A DNA stretch of 64,000 nt, taken from assembly GCA_014695295.1 (NCBI GenBank), contig JACJNY010000059.1, positions 62,001 through 126,000 of the forward strand. The letters are read 5' to 3'. This stretch comes from Microcoleus sp. FACHB-61. Its GTDB lineage: Bacteria > Cyanobacteriota > Cyanobacteriia > Cyanobacteriales > Microcoleaceae. The notes under the pieces were generated by a model. That model was not told the DNA's origin. It searched no databases and was given only the letters and a program-made list of their open reading frames with translations. The translations under genes and the position numbers were made by a program. Below, piece by piece: positions 55,422 through 64,000 of the stretch (the stretch's first letter is position 1; each line of letters begins with the position of its first letter).

Positions 55422-56633
55422 TTAGTGATAAAGTTCCCAGCATTCTCGCGCAATTTCCCAATCCTCCTGCGTGTGAATTACTAAAACTCTCGCCGCTGAA
55501 TCCACTGCCGCAATATCTTCATCAACGGGCGAGTGTTGATTCTTTTCCCCATCCAATTTTAACCCGATAAATCCAAAAGCTTCGCAAGCGGCAGCCCGCA
55601 CAACAGGCGAATTTTCCCCCACTCCCGCCGTAAAAATCAAAGCATCCAACCCTCCCAAACTCGCCAGCATTGCACCAATTCCGGCGCGCAAACGGTGAAT
55701 GTAAATATCCAAAGCAAGTTGAGCTCTCTCATTACCTTGGGCGATCGCATCTCCAATCTGTCGCATATCGCTGGATAACCCAGAAATCCCTTTTAAACCA
55801 GAATTACGATTAAGAATATTATCTAATTTTTCAGAAGTTAAATCCCCTCCCCTTAACAAATGAATTATAATCCCAGGATCGATCGCACCCGATCGACTTC
55901 CCATCATCAAACCGTCCAAAGGAGTAAAACCCATCGTCGTGTCAACACTCCAGCCCCCGCGAATCGCCGCCAGAGAACACCCGTTGCCCAAATGACAGCT
56001 AATCAGCCGCAAATCTGCTAAATCACGGTTCAGAAGTTGAGCCGCCCTGCGCGCGCAATATTGATGGCTAATGCCGTGAAAACCGTAGCGCCGAATCCCG
56101 TTTTCCAGCCATTCGTAGGGGCCGGGATAAACAAAGGCCGCGGGTGGCAATTGCGCGTGAAAAGCTGTATCAAATACTGCTACTTGCGGCACATTTTCGA
56201 GAATTTTTTCAAGGGCTTCGATGCCTTCGAGGTTGACGGGATTGTGTACGGGGGCGAAAACCGATAAACGGGCGATCGCCTCTTTAACATCCGGTGAAAT
56301 CAACGTACTTTGCTGATAGTCTTGCCCGCCGTGTACCACGCGGTGGCCGACAATATCAATCTCCTTTAAACTATTAATAACTTGAGTTTTACCCTGCCAC
56401 AGAGTCTCCAGCATTCGAGAAATAGCCGCTTCGCGAGAGTCTGAGGCGAATTCTTCCTCAAGTGCAGTCCCCGAGGCAGTTTCGACCTTCAACTCCGCCA
56501 CACCTTCGCGGTGATTCCAGTCAATTTGCGCTTCCCATAAGGGTTGCGGCGGGCGATCGGGCAGGACATCGTTTAACTCGTAAAGACAGCTTTTTTGACT
56601 GCTAGAGCCCGCATTTAACACCAATATTTTCAT
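55422..56633 (-). CDS. ackA: Acetate kinase
   Basis: 403 residues from MKILVLNAGSSSQKSCLYEL at 56633; the open frame upstream overlaps the phosphatase gene. Signatures: NAGSSSQK, GHRVVHGGQDY, FDTAFHAQLPP, RYGFHGISHQYC, CHLGNGCSLAAIRGG, FTAGVGENSPVVR. It interconverts acetyl phosphate + ADP and acetate + ATP. It is the last gene of a run of minus-strand genes starting with phosphoketolase, whose product is acetyl phosphate. The gap to the upstream phosphatase gene is 13 bp, so they share a transcript. Confidence 0.97.
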   Translation of the reverse strand: MKILVLNAGSSSQKSCLYELNDVLPDRPPQPLWEAQIDWNHREGVAELKVETASGTALEEEFASDSREAAISRMLETLWQGKTQVINSLKEIDIVGHRVVHGGQDYQQSTLISPDVKEAIARLSVFAPVHNPVNLEGIEALEKILENVPQVAVFDTAFHAQLPPAAFVYPGPYEWLENGIRRYGFHGISHQYCARRAAQLLNRDLADLRLISCHLGNGCSLAAIRGGWSVDTTMGFTPLDGLMMGSRSGAIDPGIIIHLLRGGDLTSEKLDNILNRNSGLKGISGLSSDMRQIGDAIAQGNERAQLALDIYIHRLRAGIGAMLASLGGLDALIFTAGVGENSPVVRAAACEAFGFIGLKLDGEKNQHSPVDEDIAAVDSAARVLVIHTQEDWEIARECWELYH

Positions 56634-56646
56634 AGCAAACTCAACC

Positions 56647-57285
56647 TCAAGTACCGGGCAAATTGCGGAGGTTTTCATCCATGTACGATCGATCGCCCAA
56701 AACCTCCAATAGCGGGCCGCGCACGTCAAACTTAACAATACTGACAGAAGCTGCTAAAGCGGCAATGCGATAGCGATAACGTCCCAAATCAATCCCCAAC
56801 AAACTGCACAGAATAATCCGAATAGTCGCTTTGTGCGAAACCACCAGCACATTTCCACTCTTGTACTTTTCCTCAATTTCGGCGATAACTAAGGACGATC
56901 GGCTAGCAATTTCCACGGAAGTCTCGCCGCCATTCGGTGCATTCCAAGCAGGTTCAGTCAGCCAATTAATATAATCTTCTTCGTATTCTTTTTTGACCTC
57001 TTCTACTGTTTTGCCCTCCCACTCACCGTAATTAATTTCCCTCAGTCCGTCGCGAAGCTGCATTTCAATTCCCACAGCATCGCACAAAGGTTTTGCAGTA
57101 GCAATTGTGCGTTTCATCGGACTGACATAAACAGCATTCCAAGGCAATTTTGCGTAAGCGGCGCCAAACTGTTCTGCCATTTGAGAACCTACGGGCGTTA
57201 ATTCTGGATCTATATGGCCGCAGAAACCGCCAGTCTTGCTGTAAGTCGTTTCACCGTGTCGTACAAAGTAGATTTTTAAGCTCAT
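56647..57285 (-). CDS. Histidine phosphatase (phosphoglycerate mutase-like)
   Basis: 212 residues: RHG motif at the N-terminus (YFVRHGETTYSKTGG), REINYGEWEGKTVEEV, and the second catalytic His in VVSHKATIRIILCSLLG. Histidine phosphatase superfamily, cofactor-dependent mutase/phosphatase branch. Frequently encoded next to phosphoketolase and acetate kinase in cyanobacteria, as here. Substrate unknown; a sugar phosphate of the phosphoketolase pathway is plausible by context. Confidence 0.92.
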   Translation of the reverse strand: MSLKIYFVRHGETTYSKTGGFCGHIDPELTPVGSQMAEQFGAAYAKLPWNAVYVSPMKRTIATAKPLCDAVGIEMQLRDGLREINYGEWEGKTVEEVKKEYEEDYINWLTEPAWNAPNGGETSVEIASRSSLVIAEIEEKYKSGNVLVVSHKATIRIILCSLLGIDLGRYRYRIAALAASVSIVKFDVRGPLLEVLGDRSYMDENLRNLPGT

Positions 57286-57317
57286 GAGTTAGTTAATTGT
57301 GTGTGAATTTTACTATG

Positions 57318-58004
57318 TTAGCAAAAGAGTTTAAAAAACTCCTTCAAATCATCGAGTGCAGGATTATCCCAATCCCAAATATCTTTTTTGCGTTCCATAA
57401 CATAATCAAACCCAGACATACTGCATTTCCTTCCAGCTTGTTTCTGTTCCTGAATTGAGCAAGTATCATACCTGAGATAGATGCTCACCCAAAATTTATC
57501 AAACTCTTTCTGGTTGATTTCCTTTCCCTGACTTTCTATGCAAGTTTGCCAACTATTCAAACAATCAGCATAAGGCGATTGTACAGCCTTTATTTCCTTT
57601 AAAAGCGTTTCCAGTTCCCCTTTACCTCCAACATTTGTAAAGTAACAAGCCAATTTTGCCTTTGTTCCATTATCTCCAAAAATATCGATAAATTGTTTAG
57701 TGTTGGACAAAGTTTCAGATTGAAATACCTTTTGTATACATTTATTTACGAAGTTCAACCGCTCTGGCTGTGAATCGTTATCAATATCTATAATAATCCC
57801 AATTTTTTCTATATCTCTTTTTTGAATGTCGGCTTCTAAAGCTTTTAAAGTTGTGCTTAATTTTGTTTCGCTCAAGCCTTCCAAACTTTCATAATCATCT
57901 ATATAAATAGGCGGTTCTACCTGGATATCGCAGTTAAGTTTCTCAACCATAGCCTTCATAAAAATTGCATCATTTTTACTTTCTACTATGACAATATTAC
58001 TCAC
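57318..58004 (-). CDS. DUF3226 (TOPRIM-like) protein, partner of AAA ATPase
   Basis: 228 residues from a GTG at 58004 that overlaps the ATPase stop (GTGAGTAA, 8 bp), so translation is coupled. IVIVESKNDAIFMKAMVEKL supplies the first acidic residue, and IGIIIDIDNDSQPERLNFV a D-x-D pattern, the two conserved TOPRIM elements; KAKLACYFTNVGGKGELETL follows, typical of DUF3226. TOPRIM nucleases of this sort act with AAA/OLD ATPases in phage-defence systems such as PARIS (AriB) and OLD. The defence role is inferred. Confidence 0.85.
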   Translation of the reverse strand: MSNIVIVESKNDAIFMKAMVEKLNCDIQVEPPIYIDDYESLEGLSETKLSTTLKALEADIQKRDIEKIGIIIDIDNDSQPERLNFVNKCIQKVFQSETLSNTKQFIDIFGDNGTKAKLACYFTNVGGKGELETLLKEIKAVQSPYADCLNSWQTCIESQGKEINQKEFDKFWVSIYLRYDTCSIQEQKQAGRKCSMSGFDYVMERKKDIWDWDNPALDDLKEFFKLFC

Positions 58005-59100
58005 CTCTCACTCCTTTTTGATGCTCTAGTGCATAATTCAAAGTTTCTAAATCCCGCCGGATGCCGATTATTTGATCGGTTTTCGGTTTCTTGGCTAGTT
58101 CAAAATATGCGCTGCTGCATTTCTGATTATCTTCTAAACCAACCTCAGCAAATGCTTGCAGCATCTCTAAACTGTGCGTTGTAGCAAAAATCTGGGTATC
58201 CAGTTCAACCGCCAACCGAAATAACACTCTCCAAAACTCCCGCTGGTTTGTATAGTGTATGCCATTCTCTATTTCATCGATTAGCAGGATTTTGTGTTCG
58301 CTGTTTACCAGTTTAAGAATAATGTCTGCAACTCGGTTCATGGCATCTCCAAACAATGAGAGAGGCAAACGCTTTTCACCCTTTCTTCTCAAGTATAGCG
58401 TCGGTTCCCCAATCGAAAAACTCTCTACTGATTCGATCGCAGGATCGAGAATTTGAAAAGCTTTCAAAACTTCGGTCTCTTTGTCATCCAAACGCGCCAG
58501 GTCAAATCCTTCCCTAATATTTGTTCCCGAAGATCTCATACAAGACGGAATAAAAGGCGATTGGTTAACATCATGACTTCCTTGATGAATTGACATTTTT
58601 GGACTAGCTATTACAACTGAATTAACAGTTTCTTGACTATCTCGAATTAACTTAATATTTAGGACTAATAAATTATCTTTATACTTCAAGAATGACTCTC
58701 TTAATCTTTCTACATTTTGGTCGGAAAAAATATTATTTACATTTCCCGATTCATCTAACCAAATTTCTATTTTATGTACGACGTTAGTCTCATCTTTTCC
58801 ATTAATTACTATAACTGCTTCTTTGTTGAGTGAATAAAAAAAGTTGTCCCATCCCCTCTTATATATTGATTCTATTGATTCTATTGATTCTATCGATTCT
58901 GACGACTCTGACGATTCCATTCTCAGGGTTTTTAATGCGAATATACTTCTCCCATCGGGATCGTTATAGAGAAAGATTGCTTCTAGCAAGGCTGTCTTGC
59001 CAGCATTATTTTTACCACCGATTAAATTTACTCTTTCAAACCCAGAAATTTTGATTTGCTCAAAGCACCTAAAATTTTGGATTTCTATTTCTTTAAGCAT
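57997..59100 (-). CDS. AAA family ATPase (OLD/AAA_15-like), partner of DUF3226
   Basis: 367 residues: Walker A GGKNNAGKTALLEAIF near residue 30, ABC-type signature region around LPLSLFGDAMNRVADII, Walker B KILLIDEIENGIHY, and switch His in FATTHSLEMLQAF. This is the SMC/RecF-like ATPase fold of OLD and PARIS AriA. An unusual ESSESSESIESIESI stretch (about 60-75) is inserted after the first strand-helix unit. Coupled to the DUF3226 gene. The pair interrupts the otherwise metabolic xfp-phosphatase-ackA run. Confidence 0.9.
   Translation of the reverse strand: MLKEIEIQNFRCFEQIKISGFERVNLIGGKNNAGKTALLEAIFLYNDPDGRSIFALKTLRMESSESSESIESIESIESIYKRGWDNFFYSLNKEAVIVINGKDETNVVHKIEIWLDESGNVNNIFSDQNVERLRESFLKYKDNLLVLNIKLIRDSQETVNSVVIASPKMSIHQGSHDVNQSPFIPSCMRSSGTNIREGFDLARLDDKETEVLKAFQILDPAIESVESFSIGEPTLYLRRKGEKRLPLSLFGDAMNRVADIILKLVNSEHKILLIDEIENGIHYTNQREFWRVLFRLAVELDTQIFATTHSLEMLQAFAEVGLEDNQKCSSAYFELAKKPKTDQIIGIRRDLETLNYALEHQKGVRGE
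58862..58920. repeat. 9-bp microsatellite in the AAA ATPase gene
   Basis: Tandem GATTCTATT (plus strand), then GATTCTGAC/GACTCTGAC variants, encode E-S-I/E-S-S triplets. Length changes would keep the frame. Confidence 0.88.
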
Positions 59101-59162
59101 TACTGTTTTGGATATCTAAATCGTGAATTACAGCAGATTTATTCTAAAACAAATGGAATCCC

Positions 59163-59231
59163 GTAGGGACACGGCATTGCCGTGTCCTAATCCCCGATCC
59201 TGTGCCGGACACGGCATTGCCGTGTCCCTAC
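59163..59231. repeat. Two copies of the TAGGGACACGGCA palindrome
   Basis: TAGGGACACGGCATTGCCGTGTCC at 59163 and CGGACACGGCATTGCCGTGTCCCTA ending at 59231, in the spacer between xfp and the ATPase gene. May be a terminator for xfp. Confidence 0.85.
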
Positions 59232-59242
59232 CCAGAATATCG

Positions 59243-61717
59243 CTATCCAGGCGCACCCGATCGCACGGTTTGATCTGGTGCCGCCGCCGCATCTTTCGTT
59301 TCCTTCGGCCCTTCCGGCGAAACCGGGCCCGCGTGCGGCCATTTCCAGTCGCGGATTTCCGGCATATCATCGCCGTGCTTGGTGATATACTGCGTGTGCT
59401 CGATCAGCTTGTCACGGATAGCTTGTTTGCCGTAAGCTGCTACAGAACTCAGTTTCGGAACGCGATCGAGAACATCTGCAACTAAATGGAATCGATCGAG
59501 GTCATTCATCACCACCATATCAAACGGCGTCGTAGTCGTTCCCTCTTCCTTGTAACCCCGAACGTGAATATTCGAGTGATTCGTGCGGCGGTAAGCCAAT
59601 CGGTGAATCAGCCACGGATAGCCGTGAAAAGCAAAAATCACCGGCTTATCTTTCGTGAACAAAGCATCAAAATCCTTGTCAGACAAACCGTGAGGATGTT
59701 CGCTAGCAGGCTGAAGTGTCATCAAATCCACCACATTAACCACCCGCACTTTTAAATCGGGATAATCTCGGCGGAGAATGTCAACAGCAGCCAAAGTTTC
59801 CAGCGTCGGAACATCACCCGCGCAAGCCATCACCACATCCGGTTCGCCGCCTTTATCGTTGCTGGCCCACTCCCAAATGCCGATGCCGGCGGTACAGTGT
59901 TTAATCGCAGCATCCATATCCAAATACTGCAAAGCCGGCTGCTTCCCTGCAATAATCACGTTGACATAGTGGCGGCTGCGGAGACAGTGATCCGTTACTG
60001 ACAGCAAAGTGTTCGCATCCGGCGGCAAATAAATCCGCACCACTTCCGCTTTCTTGTTAATTACGTGGTCGATAAAACCCGGATCTTGGTGAGAAAAACC
60101 GTTGTGGTCTTGCCGCCAAACGTGAGAAGTTAGCAGGTAGTTGAGAGAGGCGATCGGTCGGCGCCAAGGAATGTCGTTAGTAGTTTTCAACCACTTGGCG
60201 TGTTGGTTGAACATCGAATCGATGATGTGAATAAACGCCTCGTAACAAGAGAAAAAGCCGTGGCGTCCCGTCAGCAAATAGCCTTCCAGCCATCCCTGAC
60301 ATAGATGTTCGCTGAGGACTTCCATCACCCGGCCGTCGGGGGAGATGTGGTCGTCTTCCGGCAAAGTTTCCGCCACCCACACCCGGTTCGTCACTTCAAA
60401 CACCGGATCGAGGCGGTTTGATGCCGTCTCGTCAGGCCCGACAATGCGGAAATTGGCGTTTTCCTGATTCAGTTTCATCACCTCTCGCAGGAAGCGGCCG
60501 GAAACGCGGGTTGCTTCTGCCATTACAGTGCCCGGTTTTTGCACGTCAACGGCAAAGTCTTCAAATTCCGGCATTTTCAAGTCTCGCAGCAGCAGGCCGC
60601 CGTTAGCGTGGGGATTTGCCCCCATGCGCCGAGATCCCTTGGGGGCTAATTCGGCCAATTCGGGAATTAACTTGCCCTTTTCGTCGAAAAGTTCTTCCGG
60701 CTTGTAGCTTTTCATCCAATCTTCCAGGAGTTGGACGTGTCCCGGCTTAGAAGCCATTTCCGAAAGTGGGACTTGGTGCGATCGCCAATAATCCTCAGTT
60801 TTCTTACCGTCAACATCCTTCGGCCCCGTCCAGCCTTTGGGAGTTTTCATCACAATCATCGGCCACTGGGGACGACCGGAATAGCCCTCCGTCCGGGCTT
60901 TTTCCTGAATCGCCTTAATTTCGCCGATCGCGGTATCGAGAGTTGCAGCCATCAACTGGTGCATGGTTTCCGGGTCTGAACCTTCCACCCAATAAGGTTT
61001 GTAGCCGTAACCGACCATCAAACTTTCCAATTCCTCGCGCGGAATGCGGGCCAACAGGGTAGGATTGGCAATTTTGTAGCCGTTCAAGTGCAGAATCGGC
61101 AACACGGCCCCGTCGCGAACCGGGTTGAGAAACTTGTTAGAGTGCCAGCTAGCAGCCAGCGGGCCGGTTTCCGCTTCCCCGTCGCCGACAACGGCCGCCA
61201 CTATCAAATCGGGATTGTCGAAGGCCGCCCCGTAAGCGTGGACGAGGGCGTAGCCGAGTTCGCCGCCTTCGTGAATCGAACCGGGGGTTTCCGGGGCGAC
61301 GTGGCTCGGGATACCGCCGGGAAAGGAGAACTGTTTGAACAGCCGTTTGATACCGTCTTCATCTTGGGAAATGTTCGAGTAATATTCGGTATAAGTCCCT
61401 TCGAGATAGGTGTTGGCGACCAAGCCCGGCCCGCCGTGTCCGGGGCCTGCGATGTAGATGGTGTTGAGGTCTTGGGCTTTGATGATGCGGTTGAGGTGAA
61501 CGTAGATGAAGTTTAGGCCTGGAGTGGTGCCCCAATGTCCGAGGAGTCTCGGTTTGACGTGTTCGATTTTGAGTGGTTGTTTGAGTAGGGGGTTGTCGAG
61601 GAGATAGATTTGTCCGACGGATAGGTAGTTGGCCGCCCGCCAGTAGGCGTTCATTTTGTGTAGTTCTGAGTCGGAAAGCGGCTTTAATTGCGGGATCTCG
61701 GTTGTTCCTAGCATCAT
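59243..61717 (-). CDS. xfp: Phosphoketolase (xylulose-5-phosphate/fructose-6-phosphate)
   Basis: 824 residues, usual length. TPP-dependent enzyme: [40 protein letters not shown] (Mg-TPP motif), [38 protein letters not shown]-type [20 protein letters not shown]. It splits xylulose-5-P or fructose-6-P into acetyl phosphate and a triose/tetrose phosphate. Start: ATGATG at 61717 with AGGAG about 10 nt upstream. ackA downstream completes the route to acetate and ATP. Confidence 0.97.
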   Translation of the reverse strand: MMLGTTEIPQLKPLSDSELHKMNAYWRAANYLSVGQIYLLDNPLLKQPLKIEHVKPRLLGHWGTTPGLNFIYVHLNRIIKAQDLNTIYIAGPGHGGPGLVANTYLEGTYTEYYSNISQDEDGIKRLFKQFSFPGGIPSHVAPETPGSIHEGGELGYALVHAYGAAFDNPDLIVAAVVGDGEAETGPLAASWHSNKFLNPVRDGAVLPILHLNGYKIANPTLLARIPREELESLMVGYGYKPYWVEGSDPETMHQLMAATLDTAIGEIKAIQEKARTEGYSGRPQWPMIVMKTPKGWTGPKDVDGKKTEDYWRSHQVPLSEMASKPGHVQLLEDWMKSYKPEELFDEKGKLIPELAELAPKGSRRMGANPHANGGLLLRDLKMPEFEDFAVDVQKPGTVMAEATRVSGRFLREVMKLNQENANFRIVGPDETASNRLDPVFEVTNRVWVAETLPEDDHISPDGRVMEVLSEHLCQGWLEGYLLTGRHGFFSCYEAFIHIIDSMFNQHAKWLKTTNDIPWRRPIASLNYLLTSHVWRQDHNGFSHQDPGFIDHVINKKAEVVRIYLPPDANTLLSVTDHCLRSRHYVNVIIAGKQPALQYLDMDAAIKHCTAGIGIWEWASNDKGGEPDVVMACAGDVPTLETLAAVDILRRDYPDLKVRVVNVVDLMTLQPASEHPHGLSDKDFDALFTKDKPVIFAFHGYPWLIHRLAYRRTNHSNIHVRGYKEEGTTTTPFDMVVMNDLDRFHLVADVLDRVPKLSSVAAYGKQAIRDKLIEHTQYITKHGDDMPEIRDWKWPHAGPVSPEGPKETKDAAAAPDQTVRSGAPG

Positions 61718-62190
61718 CAGCGATTGACTCCTAAGTTGTGCTTGTTTTGTAAAGTGCGATCGAGAAGTGCGATCGATATTAATTTTTTATCTGTGACATT
61801 TTGTCTTTAAACTCGATGTCTTCCACACAAACTATTGAATTCTAGCTCGTTTGTACCTAAATAAAAGTTTAAATCAATGTTAATTTATGGCTAAATATCG
61901 CACGACTTTGATGCAATAAAGACCGCTACTTGCGGGGATCAAGGAATTCAGCAATACATAATAGGATTTACACAATAGTTTTTGTAGGCTGTGCACTCCG
62001 CACTGAGCCGTAATATATGTTGCGAGTGGTAGGATGTGTTGTGCAAGTCCCGAAAAGATATTTCTTAAGGTAGGTGTCAGAATTAATTATAATAAATGCG
62101 AACTCAAATTTAGTTGAGGCAGGGCGATCGTCCGCTGACTCCTTTTCTGCTAAAGTTTTGTATGTTCGTCATATCAAAGTTCTCGTTAGT
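61718..62190. other. Intergenic region upstream of xfp
   Basis: About 470 bp holding the xfp promoter (minus strand). No gene, strong repeat or hairpin recognised. Confidence 0.5.
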
Positions 62191-62625
62191 TTAGCTTGTG
62201 GACGTACTTAAATCATACTCATCTTGAATATTCTTGATTCGGAAACTAGCATTAAATTTTTTCTTAAACTGACTTTGTAGCTGTTGTATACTTGTTGTCT
62301 GTTTTGGCACTCGTGTAGACACGACAAAACATAGCTTCTTAATCTTTTGGGGATTTGCCGAAAGTAAATTAATAGTTGATTCTATTTGTTTAACCGCCTG
62401 TGCAATATCGCTTCCTTTCAACTCTACATATATTTCTACTGCATCAGAAGGAATGAGTGCGTAGTCGCAACGCAAAGTCTCATTGTCACTAATAACGCAG
62501 CCATCAACCTTAATTATTAATATTTCGTCTTTATTCGGGTTGAGGAACGTTATTTTACTTTTGTTCTCCTGCAAGACAATCTTGGTGTCGGATCTATGTT
62601 CCTCACACTCTGGAAGACTTTTCAT
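62191..62625 (-). CDS. Putative PD-(D/E)XK nuclease-like partner of AAA ATPase
   Basis: 144 residues. The core CDYALIPSDAVEIYVELKGS has the spacing D-x(n)-E-x-K of restriction-endonuclease-fold proteins, and DIAQAVKQIESTINLL is the helix that usually follows. A C-terminal CFVVSTRVPKQ strand completes the fold. Starts 7 nt after the ATPase stop, so co-translated. Suggested to be the nuclease of a two-gene defence module; catalytic status not proven. Confidence 0.7.
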   Translation of the reverse strand: MKSLPECEEHRSDTKIVLQENKSKITFLNPNKDEILIIKVDGCVISDNETLRCDYALIPSDAVEIYVELKGSDIAQAVKQIESTINLLSANPQKIKKLCFVVSTRVPKQTTSIQQLQSQFKKKFNASFRIKNIQDEYDLSTSTS

Positions 62626-62632
62626 ATACGAT

Positions 62633-63922
62633 TCAAACTAACTTGAGAAGTTGATCGAATTCAATAGCTAGTTCATCAGAAACAGAATCAATCACTCGCG
62701 CATCAATCAACCCAGTATCAGGACACACAATACTATTGCATTTTCCATCGCTCAAAACATAGGCTGAGAGATCGGAAACATCTAATGATTTGTATCTAGA
62801 TACAATCTTTTCTAGTTGATGTTGTATATCTTCGCTGGATTCTTCATAAATAAGCCCAGCCTGGAGCAGATTATTAAGTGCTGTCAGGACATAAGGACTA
62901 TGGGTAGTTATAAAGAATTGAAGTTGCTCTTGGCGAGAATTAAAGACAGTAGCGATCAACTCGATAATATTACGCTGTGCGCTTGGAAATAAATGCGCTT
63001 CCGGCTCCTCAATATACACTGTCTGACCGACTGGAGGGGAAGCTATAAAAGGTAGTGCAGCTAGGATAATTGTCAGAGGTAATGTTTCCTGTTGACCGGA
63101 AGATGAGTTCGCAATACTAATACGTCTTCCATCTGCCACCTCCAGAAAATCTTTGCCTTTTTCCTGTATATGCTTACCACATAAAGACTGCTCTATTAGC
63201 CTGTTTATTTCCTCTAGTATATCTTTTGTATATTTATGTTCAAGGTAAATATTATATTTTATACGCAATTTTTTTATCGTTTCGTATGTTGAGCCAAAGG
63301 ATCTTAGAAATGGATCTAAGGTATTATTGCTTGAAAGAAAAGAAAAAATATTGCTCTGAAGATTAGCGAAAAATGAGCGACCAGCAGGAATAAAAAGCTG
63401 ATTGAAGGCGGCCTCTCGACCAATGGATCTGCCTAAACTTTCTACTAAGTGATCTTTTAAAATTTTATGGCCAAACAATGAACTATTAATAATATTATTA
63501 CTCAAAGTTATTTCAGAGCTTTCCTCTCTTGCTTTTTTGAGTAAATTGCGTAGGTCTGCCAATTGTTTCTTGAAAAAATCTGAATAGCTGAGGGAAATTC
63601 TACCTTTGGTATCCTGTTTTCTACTAACTTCTATAAAAACATTGGAAATTTCATACCTGATGAAAAAATCTTGTTTTCCCCAACTATCAGGAGGAAAATA
63701 TTCCTCAAAAGTCTTGGAATAGTTTGAATCTAGATTACGTTTTGTCTGCTCATTATTTACAACCGATAAAATTTCCCATACAAAGTTCTTAAAATAAAAT
63801 AGAAGTTTAGCGCAAACGCTTTTACCACTAGCTTGAGGACCAATAAGTATATTTATTCGTTTGATTTCAATCTCCAAATCCTTGATGCCAGCAAAGTTTC
63901 TAACTATTAATTTTTCAGCCAT
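62633..63922 (-). CDS. AAA_21/RecF-like ATPase (defence-type)
   Basis: 429 residues from MAEKLIVRNFAGIKDLEIEI at 63922 (an in-frame ATG four codons upstream is possible). Walker A GPQASGKSVCAKLLFYF near residue 35; ABC signature ANSSSGQQETLPL (about 275); Walker B TVYIEEPEAHLFPSAQRNII; switch His in FFITTHSPYVLTALNNLL. This is the ATPase type of Septu PtuA, Gabija-like and retron systems. Followed immediately by the PD-(D/E)XK-like gene. Upstream 78 bp to the window edge contain only AT-rich promoter-like sequence. Confidence 0.9.
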   Translation of the reverse strand: MAEKLIVRNFAGIKDLEIEIKRINILIGPQASGKSVCAKLLFYFKNFVWEILSVVNNEQTKRNLDSNYSKTFEEYFPPDSWGKQDFFIRYEISNVFIEVSRKQDTKGRISLSYSDFFKKQLADLRNLLKKAREESSEITLSNNIINSSLFGHKILKDHLVESLGRSIGREAAFNQLFIPAGRSFFANLQSNIFSFLSSNNTLDPFLRSFGSTYETIKKLRIKYNIYLEHKYTKDILEEINRLIEQSLCGKHIQEKGKDFLEVADGRRISIANSSSGQQETLPLTIILAALPFIASPPVGQTVYIEEPEAHLFPSAQRNIIELIATVFNSRQEQLQFFITTHSPYVLTALNNLLQAGLIYEESSEDIQHQLEKIVSRYKSLDVSDLSAYVLSDGKCNSIVCPDTGLIDARVIDSVSDELAIEFDQLLKLV

Positions 63923-64000
63923 AATTGAAATCAAGTATGGTAAGGGCTTGTGTCATCTTAACATACCAATTTAATTTTTATGGTTAAAGTTGTCACTTTT

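Overview
The window looks like the chromosome of a filamentous, non-heterocystous cyanobacterium of the Oscillatoriales (Microcoleus/Oscillatoria/Phormidium-like). The reasons are abundant GCGATCGC (HIP1) palindromes, a light-dependent protochlorophyllide reductase, the myxoxanthophyll genes cruF and cruG, a phosphoketolase-acetate kinase operon, WD40 STAND proteins, CHAT proteases, many heptanucleotide tandem repeats and small palindromic dispersed repeats. The genus is inferred, not shown.

Layout. 1-7.5 kb: a partial TPR protein, an RluA-type pseudouridine synthase, a Uma2 gene flanked by two copies of the rluA 3' end, an Old Yellow Enzyme and por. 7.5-18.2 kb: a two-partner secretion locus (TpsB, TpsA, and an exported TPR-CHAT protein). 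Between TpsB and TpsA lies an accessory block with two integron-like gene cassettes (each a small gene plus an attC-like site), a DUF433 gene and a toxin-antitoxin pair whose PIN toxin carries a nonsense codon. 18.4-20.8 kb: cruF and cruG. 20.8-39.6 kb: an accessory island between cruG and further partial copies of the cruG 3' end. It holds an ADYC lipoprotein with a small NG-rich secreted partner and three divergent modules. Each module pairs an RTX/FG-GAP-type repeat protein (minus strand) with an HTH-NB-ARC-WD40 STAND gene (plus strand); the first STAND copy has collapsed to a pseudogene. Pentapeptide-repeat and dual-specificity phosphatase genes lie at the far end. 39.6-47 kb: class D beta-lactamase homologue, MAPEG, HipA-like kinase with DUF3037, exported protein, DOPA-dioxygenase-like protein and DUF72, separated by repeat-rich spacers with MITE-like elements. 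47-53 kb: RNase HI, and a very large protein that fuses a TPS/haemagglutinin domain to a CHAT protease. 53-64 kb: an unknown membrane protein, then the xfp / histidine phosphatase / ackA operon interrupted by an AAA ATPase-DUF3226 pair, and a second ATPase paired with a PD-(D/E)XK-like protein at the right edge. Both pairs resemble phage-defence modules.

How the genes work together. Three themes recur: secreted repeat proteins coupled to caspase-like (CHAT) or STAND signalling proteins; accessory genes placed at gene 3' ends with that 3' end duplicated (rluA around uma2, cruG around the STAND island, WD40-gene tails beside the cassettes); and ATPase-plus-nuclease pairs. The best candidates for an undescribed system are the thrice-repeated RTX/FG-GAP-STAND divergent module and the TPS-CHAT association, which occurs once as neighbouring genes and once as a fusion. 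All calls come from reading motifs by eye; no database search was possible.
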